From NCBI GenBank assembly GCA_903945325.1, contig CAJAVE010000394.1, positions 1 through 51,736 on the forward strand: a DNA stretch of 51,736 bases, written 5' to 3'. Positions 1-7,390 of the stretch are shown here, piece by piece. The DNA comes from an uncultured beta proteobacterium. GTDB lineage: Bacteria; Pseudomonadota; Gammaproteobacteria; Burkholderiales; Burkholderiaceae_C. Below the pieces are notes generated by a model. The model worked only from the letters and a program-made list of their open reading frames with translations. It was not told where the DNA came from and searched no databases. Positions within the stretch are counted from its first letter, which is position 1. The number at the start of each line of letters is the position of its first letter. The translations under genes were made by a program, and so were the position numbers.

Positions 1-1
1 C

Positions 2-766
2 AACGATTACCCCAGCATGGGTTTCAATTCTGCGAGCCGTGCACAGTTTATTGGCGAGCATCTTGGGCCGCTGTTTGCCAAACGCAGCACGCCAATCCGC
101 ATTCTGGACTGGGACCACAATTGGGATGAGCCCCAGGCGCCTCTCACGGTACTCGCCGACGGTAAGGCGCGTTCCTACATCGCTGGCGTGGCTTGGCATT
201 GCTACAAGGGAAACCCGGCGGCGCAAACACAGGTGCGTGATGCTTACCCGGACAAAGACGCCTATTTCACTGAGTGCTCCGGCGGCGAGGGCAATGCCAA
301 GTGGCAGGAAACTTTCCCCTGGAACATGCGCAACCTTGTGATTGGTGCGACCCGCAACTGGGCCAAAAGCGTGCTGATGTGGAACCTGGCGCTCGACGAG
401 AACTATGGTCCGCACCTAGGCGGCTGTGGTGACTGTCGTGGCATTGTCATCATCAATTCCAAAACGGGTGAAGTCACCCGCAACCTTGACTACTACGCGC
501 TGGCCCATGCCAGCCGCTTTGTGCGTGTCGGTGCGCACCGCATAGATTCAACAACTGGTGTCGAGGGCCTGGAAAGCGTGGCCTTCCAGAATGCGGACGA
601 CCAGTCTATTGCACTGATCGTCCTCAACTCGTCCGCCGCGCCACGCCATTTTTCAGTGCGCCAGGCCGGTGAGACCTTTGGCTACAGCCTGCAGCCAGGC
701 AGCGCGGCAACGCTTGTATGGAGCATGGTCGGGGTGAATGCCAGAATGCTGGTTCCCTTGCGATAA
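2..766 (+). CDS. GH30 family glycoside hydrolase, C-terminal part
   Basis: The reading frame is open from the first base, so the 5' end lies outside the window; 254 residues remain. The sequence matches the C-terminal half of GH30 enzymes (glucosylceramidase / endo-beta-1,6-glucanase). It has the catalytic-nucleophile strand with motif YFTECSGG (Glu codon at 272-274), then a WNLALDE segment and a C-terminal beta-sandwich ending in a typical GH30 strand (SIALIVLNSS). Neighbouring genes encode a sugar ABC importer and a GH3-GH5 enzyme, which favours polysaccharide breakdown, perhaps of beta-1,6-linked glucan, over a housekeeping role. Whether it is secreted cannot be judged without the N-terminus. 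The family call is firm; the substrate is inference. Confidence 0.85.
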   Translation, partial: NDYPSMGFNSASRAQFIGEHLGPLFAKRSTPIRILDWDHNWDEPQAPLTVLADGKARSYIAGVAWHCYKGNPAAQTQVRDAYPDKDAYFTECSGGEGNAKWQETFPWNMRNLVIGATRNWAKSVLMWNLALDENYGPHLGGCGDCRGIVIINSKTGEVTRNLDYYALAHASRFVRVGAHRIDSTTGVEGLESVAFQNADDQSIALIVLNSSAAPRHFSVRQAGETFGYSLQPGSAATLVWSMVGVNARMLVPLR

Positions 767-1054
767 GCATAGGCATCAATCTTGGCCATGTTCAGTTTTC
801 GCCATAAGTTGGTCAGCAGCAAGTTGCACAAGCTCCTTCAGCTGCTGCGCACATATGCGGCCTGAGCATGACCATAACCACTATTTCATTGCCGCCTTTA
901 TGGGTGAGCACGTGGCGCACCGTGCGCGAGCGCTGCACACAGCATGACCCAATGCATTCTTCTTACAGACGGGTAGCTGAGGTATTTGGGTTCATCCCTT
1001 GTAGCCTGGAAATTGGCTGCCAGTCACACAAGAAAATTCAAAAGGAGAAAGAGC
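767..1054. other. Intergenic region, no recognised gene
   Basis: These 288 bases between the GH30 stop and the S9 peptidase start contain only short open frames without recognisable protein character. I see no clear terminator. The promoter of the peptidase gene should lie towards the right end, but no convincing -35/-10 pair stands out. A purine-rich ribosome binding site (AAAGGAGAAAGAGC) ends just before position 1055. Confidence 0.5.
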
Positions 1055-3016
1055 ATGCTTAAGACCCTCGCAAAAAGAAGATTGGGCTGCGCTGCTGCCG
1101 CTCTTTCGCTGGCGCTGGCCAACACGGGCGCTTGGGCCCAAACCAGCATCGAAGACCTGTTCCGCAATTCAAAGTTTGACTCCGCCACGCTGTCGCCCAA
1201 TGGCAAATTCCTTGCGACGACGACCAACATTGACGGGCGCATCCAGCTAGCCGTGGCGGAACTGGATACCGGCGCAGTCAAGAACGTTGCAGGCTACGAC
1301 ACACTGGATGTGACAGGCATTCGCTGGATCAATGACGAACGCATTGCATTCAGCATAATTGACCGTGACGGGGATCAAAACTCATCATCATCAGGGCTGT
1401 ATGCCATCAACCGGGACGGTACCCGCGCGGCCGTTCTGATGGAGTCGCCCAGCTTGATCCGCGGTCGAATGGATAGCGCAAACTGGGCGTCTGAGCCACG
1501 CTGGATGTCGATGCTGGGGCGTGCTGTGAACGAAGACCCCAACAGCATCCTCGCTGTGGGGTTCTACCCAAACAACGATGCCGTGCTCTACCGGGTGGAC
1601 AGCCTCTCTGGAAAACGCAAGGAAATTGCCTTTGACGTGAAAGGGCTGGCCAGCGGATTTGTGGTGGACCAAAAGAGCCGCTTGAGGGTGGTCATGATCA
1701 CCAACGCTGAACAAAGTCATGTGGCTGTGTGGTACCGCGAGCCCGATGCAAAGGACTGGCGTAAGCTGACCGAGCACTCCCGGTTTGAGCCCGCCTTCAA
1801 TGTGCTTGGTTTTGATGTGGACGACTCCACCATGATCGTTACCGCCCCAATGACCGAGGGCCGTTGGGGCATTTTCAAGTACGACTTTGTGACCAATAAG
1901 CCTGGTGTATTGCTGGCGTCAGACAATCAGGTCAACGTCGACGGTGGGCTGGTTTTTTCACCCGATATGCGCCAAATGCTTGGCATTCGCATGCAGACCG
2001 AGCCGCCCAAAACCCTTTGGTTTGATCAGAGCATGGCCAGGTTGCAGGCCAGTGTGGACAGGGCTTACCCGGGCTTGGTCAATGTCATCTACCCCAGCAA
2101 TGAGGGGGTTGCCATGCTGATCCACTCCTATTCGTCGACCCATCCCGGTCAATACGCTCTTTACCACCCGGACAAGAAGAAACTGCAGAACCTGTTTGCC
2201 GCCCGTCCCTGGATAGACGCCAAGAAGATGGCACCTCAACTGGTATACGACTACACCGCGCGCGACGGCCTGCCCATCATGGCCTACCTGACTCTGCCAG
2301 CGGGTCGCGAGGCCAAGGCGCTGCCGTTGATCGTCAATGTGCATGGTGGCCCCTGGGCTCGGGACCATTACGGCTACAACCCCGAAGTGCAATTTTTGGC
2401 AGGCTTGGGTTACGCAGTGCTACAGCCCCAGTTTCGTGGCTCCACAGGCTTTGGAGATGTGCATTTCAAGAAGTCATTTGCGCAGTGGGGCTTGGCTATG
2501 CAAGATGACGTGACGGATGGTGTAAACAGTCTGGTCAAGCAAGGCGTGGCGGACCCGAAACGTATTTGCATCATGGGAGCCAGCTATGGCGGCTACGCTA
2601 CTATGATGGGCTTGGTGAAAGACCCTGATCTGTACCGCTGTGGCGTCAACCTGTTTGGGGTGACCAACTTGTTTTACATCTCGTCATCCGGGTCCTGGGG
2701 TGACAAGGCGGCCACATACGCATTGGACAAAACCCTGGGCGACCCCGCCAAATTGCGCGACCAGTTCAATGCCACATCACCTTCCAAACACGCCGACAAA
2801 ATCAAGGCGCCTGTGTTCATGGCGTATGGCGAAAAGGACTACCGCGTGCCACTGGTCCACGGCGAAGAAATGCGCGATGGCTTGAGGAAGAATGGCAAGG
2901 TCGTCGAATACATGGAGCTGGAGAAGGAAGAGCATGGCATCGCCAAGGAAGCGACGCGGTACCGTGTTTACGGCGCGATAGAAAAGTTCTTAGGGACGCA
3001 TAACCCGGCGCGATGA
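1055..3016 (+). CDS. Secreted S9 family prolyl oligopeptidase / acylaminoacyl peptidase
   Basis: This gives 653 residues from the ATG at 1055, chosen because AAAGGAG sits directly upstream and the N-terminus is then a signal peptide (MLKTLAKRR, a hydrophobic Ala/Leu stretch, cleavage near AWAQ). Residues ~30-400 form the repeat-rich beta-propeller region. The C-terminal alpha/beta-hydrolase domain carries the catalytic triad: Ser510 in GASYGG, Asp595 in GEKDYRVP and His627 in EEHGI. S9C-type enzymes remove acylated amino acids or dipeptides from short peptides, here probably in the periplasm. The link with the adjacent sugar genes is not obvious; it may be a neighbour by chance. An upstream in-frame start at 986 would destroy the signal peptide and is unlikely. 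Confidence 0.9.
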   Translation: MLKTLAKRRLGCAAAALSLALANTGAWAQTSIEDLFRNSKFDSATLSPNGKFLATTTNIDGRIQLAVAELDTGAVKNVAGYDTLDVTGIRWINDERIAFSIIDRDGDQNSSSSGLYAINRDGTRAAVLMESPSLIRGRMDSANWASEPRWMSMLGRAVNEDPNSILAVGFYPNNDAVLYRVDSLSGKRKEIAFDVKGLASGFVVDQKSRLRVVMITNAEQSHVAVWYREPDAKDWRKLTEHSRFEPAFNVLGFDVDDSTMIVTAPMTEGRWGIFKYDFVTNKPGVLLASDNQVNVDGGLVFSPDMRQMLGIRMQTEPPKTLWFDQSMARLQASVDRAYPGLVNVIYPSNEGVAMLIHSYSSTHPGQYALYHPDKKKLQNLFAARPWIDAKKMAPQLVYDYTARDGLPIMAYLTLPAGREAKALPLIVNVHGGPWARDHYGYNPEVQFLAGLGYAVLQPQFRGSTGFGDVHFKKSFAQWGLAMQDDVTDGVNSLVKQGVADPKRICIMGASYGGYATMMGLVKDPDLYRCGVNLFGVTNLFYISSSGSWGDKAATYALDKTLGDPAKLRDQFNATSPSKHADKIKAPVFMAYGEKDYRVPLVHGEEMRDGLRKNGKVVEYMELEKEEHGIAKEATRYRVYGAIEKFLGTHNPAR

Positions 3017-3088
3017 GTGGTCATAGTATCAGCAGCTCTTTCGAGAGGTTCGACTCGACGAGCGCTCTAAAACTTGCCGAACCGACTC

Positions 3089-3122
3089 CATCGGCAATCC
3101 CTAATTAGGGTTATTGCCGATG
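3089..3122. repeat. Long inverted repeat downstream of the S9 peptidase
   Basis: The arms CATCGGCAAT and ATTGCCGATG are exact reverse complements. They enclose CCCTAATTAGGG, itself a perfect palindrome, plus a two-base TT bulge. The structure lies 72 bases after the peptidase stop and ends one base before the LacI-like operator. It has no T-run on the + strand, so it may be a Rho-dependent or protein-binding site rather than an intrinsic terminator. Confidence 0.6.
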
Positions 3123-3123
3123 C

Positions 3124-3143
3124 GATTGGAAACGGTTCCAATC
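3124..3143. promoter_or_regulatory. LacI/GalR-family operator upstream of the sugar ABC operon
   Basis: The 20-base element GATTGGAAACGGTTCCAATC has arms GATTGGAA and TTCCAATC that are exact reverse complements around a centre with a CG step. This matches the usual architecture of LacI/GalR-family operators. It lies 131 bases before the first gene of the glucose-type importer, as expected for a local sugar-responsive repressor. No lacI-like gene is in the window; it may lie to the left of the GH30 gene. Confidence 0.65.
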
Positions 3144-3166
3144 ACAATCCGTCCTGCGTTGAGGGG

Positions 3167-3216
3167 GAAATGGCGCTTGCCGTTTAGTGGTTTTCGGTGG
3201 GCGCCATTTCATTTTT
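3167..3216 (+). terminator. Terminator-like hairpin in the leader of the sugar importer operon
   Basis: The arms GAAATGGCGC (3167-3176) and GCGCCATTTC (3201-3210) are perfect complements. A 24-base loop can pair further (GCCG with CGGT), and the 3' arm is followed by ATTTTT. This is the form of a Rho-independent terminator. It lies 58 bases before the binding-protein start and downstream of the LacI-like operator, so it could be a leader attenuator or the terminator of upstream read-through. Confidence 0.55.
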
Positions 3217-3274
3217 CCCTCGGCTTGGGTCTTTCATCCCCCCACGTCTCTCACCTCAAACCAGCGGATTGCTT

Positions 3275-4525
3275 ATGTTGAACAAATCAAAACTGGCTGT
3301 GGCACTCGCCTCTATCTCCTTTGGCGTTGCCGCGATGGCTGGACAGGTCGAAGTTTTGCATTATTGGACCTCAGGCGGCGAGGCCAAGTCGGTTGCCGAG
3401 CTGAAAAAGATAATGGAAGCCAAAGGCCATGTCTGGAAAGACTTTGCCGTGGCCGGTGGTGGTGGTGACAACGCCGCAACCGTATTGAAAAGCCGCGTGG
3501 TGTCTGGGAACCCGCCAGCAGCTGCGCAGATCAAGGGGCCTGCCATTCAGGAATGGGCCTCTGAAGGTGTGCTGGCGAATTTGGATGCTGTGGGCAAAGC
3601 TGAAAATTGGGACAGTCTTTTACCCAAGGTCGTTGCTGACGGCATGAAGTACAAGGGCAACTATGTTGCTGTGCCGGTGAATGTGCATCGCGTTAACTGG
3701 CTTTGGGGCAGCGCCGCTGCGCTCAAAAAAGCGGGTGTTTCCAGCATGCCCACTACTTGGGACGAGTTCTTCACAGCCGCCGACAAGATCAAAAAGGCCG
3801 GTCTTATTCCGGTGGCCCACAGCGGGCAGAACATCTGGGATTTCACAACCTTTGAATCGGTAGTGCTGGGCGTCGGTGGTGCCAGATTCTATGAAGACGC
3901 CTTGGTCAAGCTGGACCAAAAGGCGCTGACCAGCGAGACCATGAAGAAGTCCTTGGAAACTTTCCGCAGAATCAAGTCATACGTAGACCCGGCAGCGCCT
4001 GGGCGGGACTGGAATCTGTCCACAGCGTTGATCATTCAGGACAAGGCTGCCTTTCAGTTCATGGGCGATTGGGCCAAGGGAGAGTTTGTTGCAGCAGGAA
4101 AGGCGCCGGGGAAAGACTTTCTGTGTGCGGCAGCGCCTGGCAGTGCCAATGCCTATACCTTCAATGTGGACTCTTTTGCCATGTTCAAGCTCAAGGATGC
4201 AGGCGCGCAAAAGGCACAAAATGACCTTGCTGCGTCCATCATGGGGACCGAATTCCAGCAGGTCTTCAACCTGAACAAAGGATCCATTCCTGTGCGACTC
4301 AACGTGGCAATGGACAAGTTTGACAACTGCGCCAAGCTCTCCAGCAAAGACTTTGTCGAAACCGCCAAAGCGGGTGGCCTGGTGCCGTCTGTGGCCCATG
4401 GCATGGCCATCAAGCCAGCCGCAGAAGGCGCCATCAAGGATGCGGTCAGCCAGTTCTGGTCCGACGACAGGATTTCGGTCGCTGACGGTCTCAAAAACAT
4501 CGCAAAAGCCGCTGCAACCAAGTAA
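3275..4525 (+). CDS. gtsA: Glucose/mannose-type ABC transporter substrate-binding protein
   Basis: 416 residues from the ATG at 3275. An upstream GTG at 3197 would place the leader hairpin inside the gene and lose the signal peptide (MLNKSKLAVALASISFGVAAMAG). The mature protein closely resembles Pseudomonas GtsA: VLHYWTSGGEAKSV near the start, then GNPPAAAQIKGP, VPVNVHRVNWLWG, FMGDWAKGEF and NKGSIPVR, all features of this subfamily of family-1 solute-binding proteins. It acts in the periplasm and delivers monosaccharide, most likely glucose, to the permease pair encoded next. The gene is first in a four-gene operon, and the LacI-like palindrome and leader hairpin upstream suggest sugar control. 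Oligosaccharide binding cannot be excluded given the glycosidases nearby. Confidence 0.9.
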   Translation: MLNKSKLAVALASISFGVAAMAGQVEVLHYWTSGGEAKSVAELKKIMEAKGHVWKDFAVAGGGGDNAATVLKSRVVSGNPPAAAQIKGPAIQEWASEGVLANLDAVGKAENWDSLLPKVVADGMKYKGNYVAVPVNVHRVNWLWGSAAALKKAGVSSMPTTWDEFFTAADKIKKAGLIPVAHSGQNIWDFTTFESVVLGVGGARFYEDALVKLDQKALTSETMKKSLETFRRIKSYVDPAAPGRDWNLSTALIIQDKAAFQFMGDWAKGEFVAAGKAPGKDFLCAAAPGSANAYTFNVDSFAMFKLKDAGAQKAQNDLAASIMGTEFQQVFNLNKGSIPVRLNVAMDKFDNCAKLSSKDFVETAKAGGLVPSVAHGMAIKPAAEGAIKDAVSQFWSDDRISVADGLKNIAKAAATK

Positions 4526-5440
4526 TTGCGATTTAGCCGTCACGTCGTCAAGCCTGTAGTGTCGCGCTCGCTCGAATCCCTTTTGCCAAAGCTGGTCGTC
4601 GCACCGGCCTTCGTATTGGGGTTTGCCTTCATCTACGGACTGATGGTCTGGAACGGCGTGCTTTCCGTCACCGGGTCGCGCATGCTGCCCAATTACGACG
4701 AGTTTGTCGGTCTGGACCAATACCAGAAACTGTTCGAGATGGACCGCTGGTGGGTGGCACTCAAGAATCTCGGAATCTTCAGTGTCCTGTATGTCGGCGG
4801 TGCCTTGGTACTGGGCCTAACGCTGGCGATTCTTTTGGACCAGAAGGTCAGGGCGGAAGGGTTCCTGCGAACGGTTTATCTGTACCCCATGGCGCTCTCG
4901 TTCATCGTCACCGGCACCGCCTGGAAGTGGATTCTCAACCCCAGTATGGGCATTGAAAAACTCATGCAGGATCTGGGGTGGTCCAGCTTTCATTTTGACT
5001 GGCTTGTGCAATCAGAAACTGCCATCTATTGCGTGGTCATTGCCGGTATCTGGCAGTCCGCCGGATTTGCCATGGCACTGTTCCTGGCCGGCCTGCGCGG
5101 CATTGACGACAGCATCATCAAGGCCGCACAGATGGATGGAGCGTCGTTGCCACGCATCTATTGGCGCATCATTTTGCCGATACTGCGGCCCGTGATGTTC
5201 TCCACTATTTTGGTGCTATCTCACCTGTCAATCAAAGGCTTTGACCTGGTCATGGCGCTCACCGCCGGTGGGCCCGGTTTCTCCACCGATGTGCCCGCCA
5301 CATTTATGTTTGTCATGAGTTTCACCCGTGGGCAAATTGGTCTGGGTGCCGCCAGCGCCACCATGATGCTGGCAACGGTGGCTGCCATTGTGGTCCCCTA
5401 CCTTTACAGCGAATTGCGCGCCAAGCCCCATGATCGCTAA
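4526..5440 (+). CDS. gtsB: Sugar ABC transporter permease, GtsB/MalF type
   Basis: 304 residues if translation starts at the TTG directly after the gtsA stop. A GTG at 4559 is the main alternative, and neither has a strong ribosome binding site. There are about six membrane segments, beginning LVVAPAFVLGFAFIYGLMVW. The permease EAA loop is visible as IIKAAQMDGASLPRIYWRIILPI, the site that contacts the ATPase. GtsB-type permeases pair with the following gene product to form the inner-membrane channel. The gene abuts gtsA with no gap, so translation may be coupled. Confidence 0.88.
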   Translation: MRFSRHVVKPVVSRSLESLLPKLVVAPAFVLGFAFIYGLMVWNGVLSVTGSRMLPNYDEFVGLDQYQKLFEMDRWWVALKNLGIFSVLYVGGALVLGLTLAILLDQKVRAEGFLRTVYLYPMALSFIVTGTAWKWILNPSMGIEKLMQDLGWSSFHFDWLVQSETAIYCVVIAGIWQSAGFAMALFLAGLRGIDDSIIKAAQMDGASLPRIYWRIILPILRPVMFSTILVLSHLSIKGFDLVMALTAGGPGFSTDVPATFMFVMSFTRGQIGLGAASATMMLATVAAIVVPYLYSELRAKPHDR

Positions 5441-6284
5441 GTATTTGCCACGCGCGCTGCTGTACGGTTTGCTGTTGCTGGCGGCCCTGTTCTTTCTCGC
5501 ACCGCTCTATGTGATGGTGACGACCTCCCTGAAGGATGCCGAGCAAATTCGTACTGGCAATCTGCTCAGTCTCCCTGGCTCCTTTAACCTTGACGCGTGG
5601 CAGACCGCGTGGTCTGCAGCGTGTACCGGTGTGGATTGCCGTGGCTTGCAGCCCTATTTCTGGAACTCTGTCAGCATGACCGTGCCTGCCGTATTGCTGT
5701 CGACCGCCTGGGGTGCTGTCAACGGTTACGTCTTGAGCATGTGGCGATTTCGGGGCAGTGAACTGCTGTTTGGTTTTCTGCTCTTTGGTGTATTCATGCC
5801 GTTTCAGGTCGTGTTGCTGCCCATGAGTCAGGTGCTGGGTTATCTGGGACTCTCCAGTTCAGTGGCCGGCCTGGTGCTGGTGCATTGCCTTGCGGGCATG
5901 GCTGGGACGACGCTGTTTTTCCGCAACTATTACGCGGCTATCCCCAAAGAACTGGTGAATGCAGCGCGCATGGATGGTGCAGGCTTTTGGCGCATTTTCT
6001 GGCGCATCGTGTTGCCAATGTCCACGCCCATTCTGATGGTTACCTTGATCTGGCAATTCACCAACATCTGGAATGACTTTTTGTTTGGCGTGGCCTTCAG
6101 TGGCGCGGACAGCAAGCCCATTACCGTTGGCCTGAACAACATGGCCAACACCTCCAGCAGTGTCAAAAGCTACAACGTGGACATGGCCGCAGCCATCATT
6201 GCGGGTTTGCCGACCATGCTGGTCTACGTGTTGGCGGGTCAATATTTCGTCAAGGGACTCACGGCTGGCGCTGTGAAGGGATAG
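5430..6284 (+). CDS. gtsC: Sugar ABC transporter permease, GtsC/MalG type
   Basis: 284 residues from the ATG at 5430, which overlaps the end of gtsB by 11 bases; earlier in-frame starts would lengthen this overlap. The protein begins with a membrane segment (LLYGLLLLAALFFLAPLYV) followed by the MVTTSLK motif of MalG-type permeases. The EAA loop reads ELVNAARMDGAGFWRIFWRIV. Near the C-terminus GLTAGAVKG is the usual ending of this family. It forms a heterodimeric channel with the preceding permease. Confidence 0.9.
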   Translation: MIAKYLPRALLYGLLLLAALFFLAPLYVMVTTSLKDAEQIRTGNLLSLPGSFNLDAWQTAWSAACTGVDCRGLQPYFWNSVSMTVPAVLLSTAWGAVNGYVLSMWRFRGSELLFGFLLFGVFMPFQVVLLPMSQVLGYLGLSSSVAGLVLVHCLAGMAGTTLFFRNYYAAIPKELVNAARMDGAGFWRIFWRIVLPMSTPILMVTLIWQFTNIWNDFLFGVAFSGADSKPITVGLNNMANTSSSVKSYNVDMAAAIIAGLPTMLVYVLAGQYFVKGLTAGAVKG

Positions 6285-6290
6285 AAAGCT

Positions 6291-7379
6291 ATGGCCGCCT
6301 CACTACACATCGCCGGTATCCGCAAAGTCTATGGCAAGGGTGCCAGTGCGGTCGAGGTGCTCAAACGCATTGACATCGAGGTCGCTCCTGGAGAGTTTCT
6401 GATTCTGGTGGGTCCCTCAGGTTGTGGCAAGTCCACACTGCTCAACATCATTGCCGGTTTGGAGCAGCCCAGCGAAGGTGAGTTGCGCATCGCGGGCAAA
6501 GCCGTGGTTGGCGTGGCGCCCGCGCAGCGCGACATCGCCATGGTGTTCCAAAGCTATGCGTTGTACCCGACCATGAGCGTGGCCGAGAACATCGGCTTCG
6601 CGCTGGAGATGCGCAAGGTTCCTAAAGAGGCGCGCACAAAACGCATTGCCGAAGTGGCGGCCATGTTGCAGATCGAGCATTTGCTGGAGCGCCGACCCGC
6701 GCAGCTTTCGGGTGGCCAGCGTCAACGTGTGGCCATGGGGCGTGCGCTGGCCCGGGACCCTCAGCTATTTCTGTTTGATGAGCCGCTGAGCAATCTGGAT
6801 GCCAAATTGCGCGTGGAGATGCGTGCCGAGATCAAGCGCCTGCACCAGATCAGTGGCATTACCAGTGTGTACGTTACGCATGACCAGATTGAGGCCATGA
6901 CGCTGGGCAGCCGCATTGCGGTCATGAAAGATGGCATCCTCCAGCAAATTGGCACGCCCGACGACATTTACAACCGACCGGCCAATAACTACGTTGCCAG
7001 CTTCATTGGGTCACCTACTATGAATTTGATAGCTGGTTGCGCAATATCTACGGGGCCTAGAGGCATATTTCGTATACAGGATGGCTGCGAAACGGTGGTT
7101 TGTCCGCCGGCCGGCGATGTGCAGCTAGGGCTGCGGCCCGAACATATTCACTTCAGCGCCGACGCGCTTTGGCGTGGCCAGGTGATGGTGGTTGAGCCCA
7201 CGGGAGCGGATACGTTCGTTGTAGTGAAGACGGCAGCGGGCAACATCACAACCCGAACGGCGCCCCATGTAGCGGTGACGGTTGGCGATGTTGTCGGGTT
7301 GCACTTCGCGCAGGAGCATGCCCATTGGTTTGACCGCCAGACGGGAATGCGCGTTTCAGCAGAAAGTCGTTCAAAGTGA
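6291..7379 (+). CDS. gtsD: Sugar ABC transporter ATP-binding protein, MalK/UgpC family
   Basis: 362 residues. It has Walker A GPSGCGKST, Q-loop VFQSYALYP, signature LSGGQRQRVAMGRAL, Walker B LFLFDEP and H-loop VYVTHDQ. A C-terminal TOBE-type regulatory domain starts after FIGSPTMN. It hydrolyses ATP at the cytoplasmic face to drive import through the permease pair. It starts six bases after gtsC, and its stop codon overlaps the upstream GTG of the GH3-GH5 gene. Oddity: the stretch encoding MNLIAGCAISTGPRGIF, just after the conserved SPxMN, is a copy of the window's ~54-bp dispersed repeat, read in frame. The rest of the regulatory domain (LGLRPEH and onward) continues normally, so function is probably kept. 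Confidence 0.93.
   Translation: MAASLHIAGIRKVYGKGASAVEVLKRIDIEVAPGEFLILVGPSGCGKSTLLNIIAGLEQPSEGELRIAGKAVVGVAPAQRDIAMVFQSYALYPTMSVAENIGFALEMRKVPKEARTKRIAEVAAMLQIEHLLERRPAQLSGGQRQRVAMGRALARDPQLFLFDEPLSNLDAKLRVEMRAEIKRLHQISGITSVYVTHDQIEAMTLGSRIAVMKDGILQQIGTPDDIYNRPANNYVASFIGSPTMNLIAGCAISTGPRGIFRIQDGCETVVCPPAGDVQLGLRPEHIHFSADALWRGQVMVVEPTGADTFVVVKTAAGNITTRTAPHVAVTVGDVVGLHFAQEHAHWFDRQTGMRVSAESRSK
7018..7070 (+). repeat. Dispersed ~54-bp repeat, copy 1 (in the sugar ATPase gene)
   Basis: The copy runs from CTATGAATTTGATAGCT through GGTTGCGCAATATC to the CTAGAGGC...ATTT end. Core landmarks shared with the other six copies are a GCTAT...ATAGC mini-hairpin, TTGCGCAATATCCACGGGG and CTAGAGGC. It lies wholly inside the ATPase reading frame and is translated as part of the linker into the regulatory domain. 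Confidence 0.85.
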
Positions 7380-7390
7380 AAATTTTTCTT

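Noticed and set aside
738..947. Small open frame after the GH30 gene
   Set aside because: Cys/His/Ser-rich composition without a ribosome binding site or family; not supported as a gene.
3197..3274. GTG at 3197 as start of the sugar-binding protein
   Set aside because: It lies inside the leader hairpin and would put 26 residues before an otherwise perfect signal peptide.
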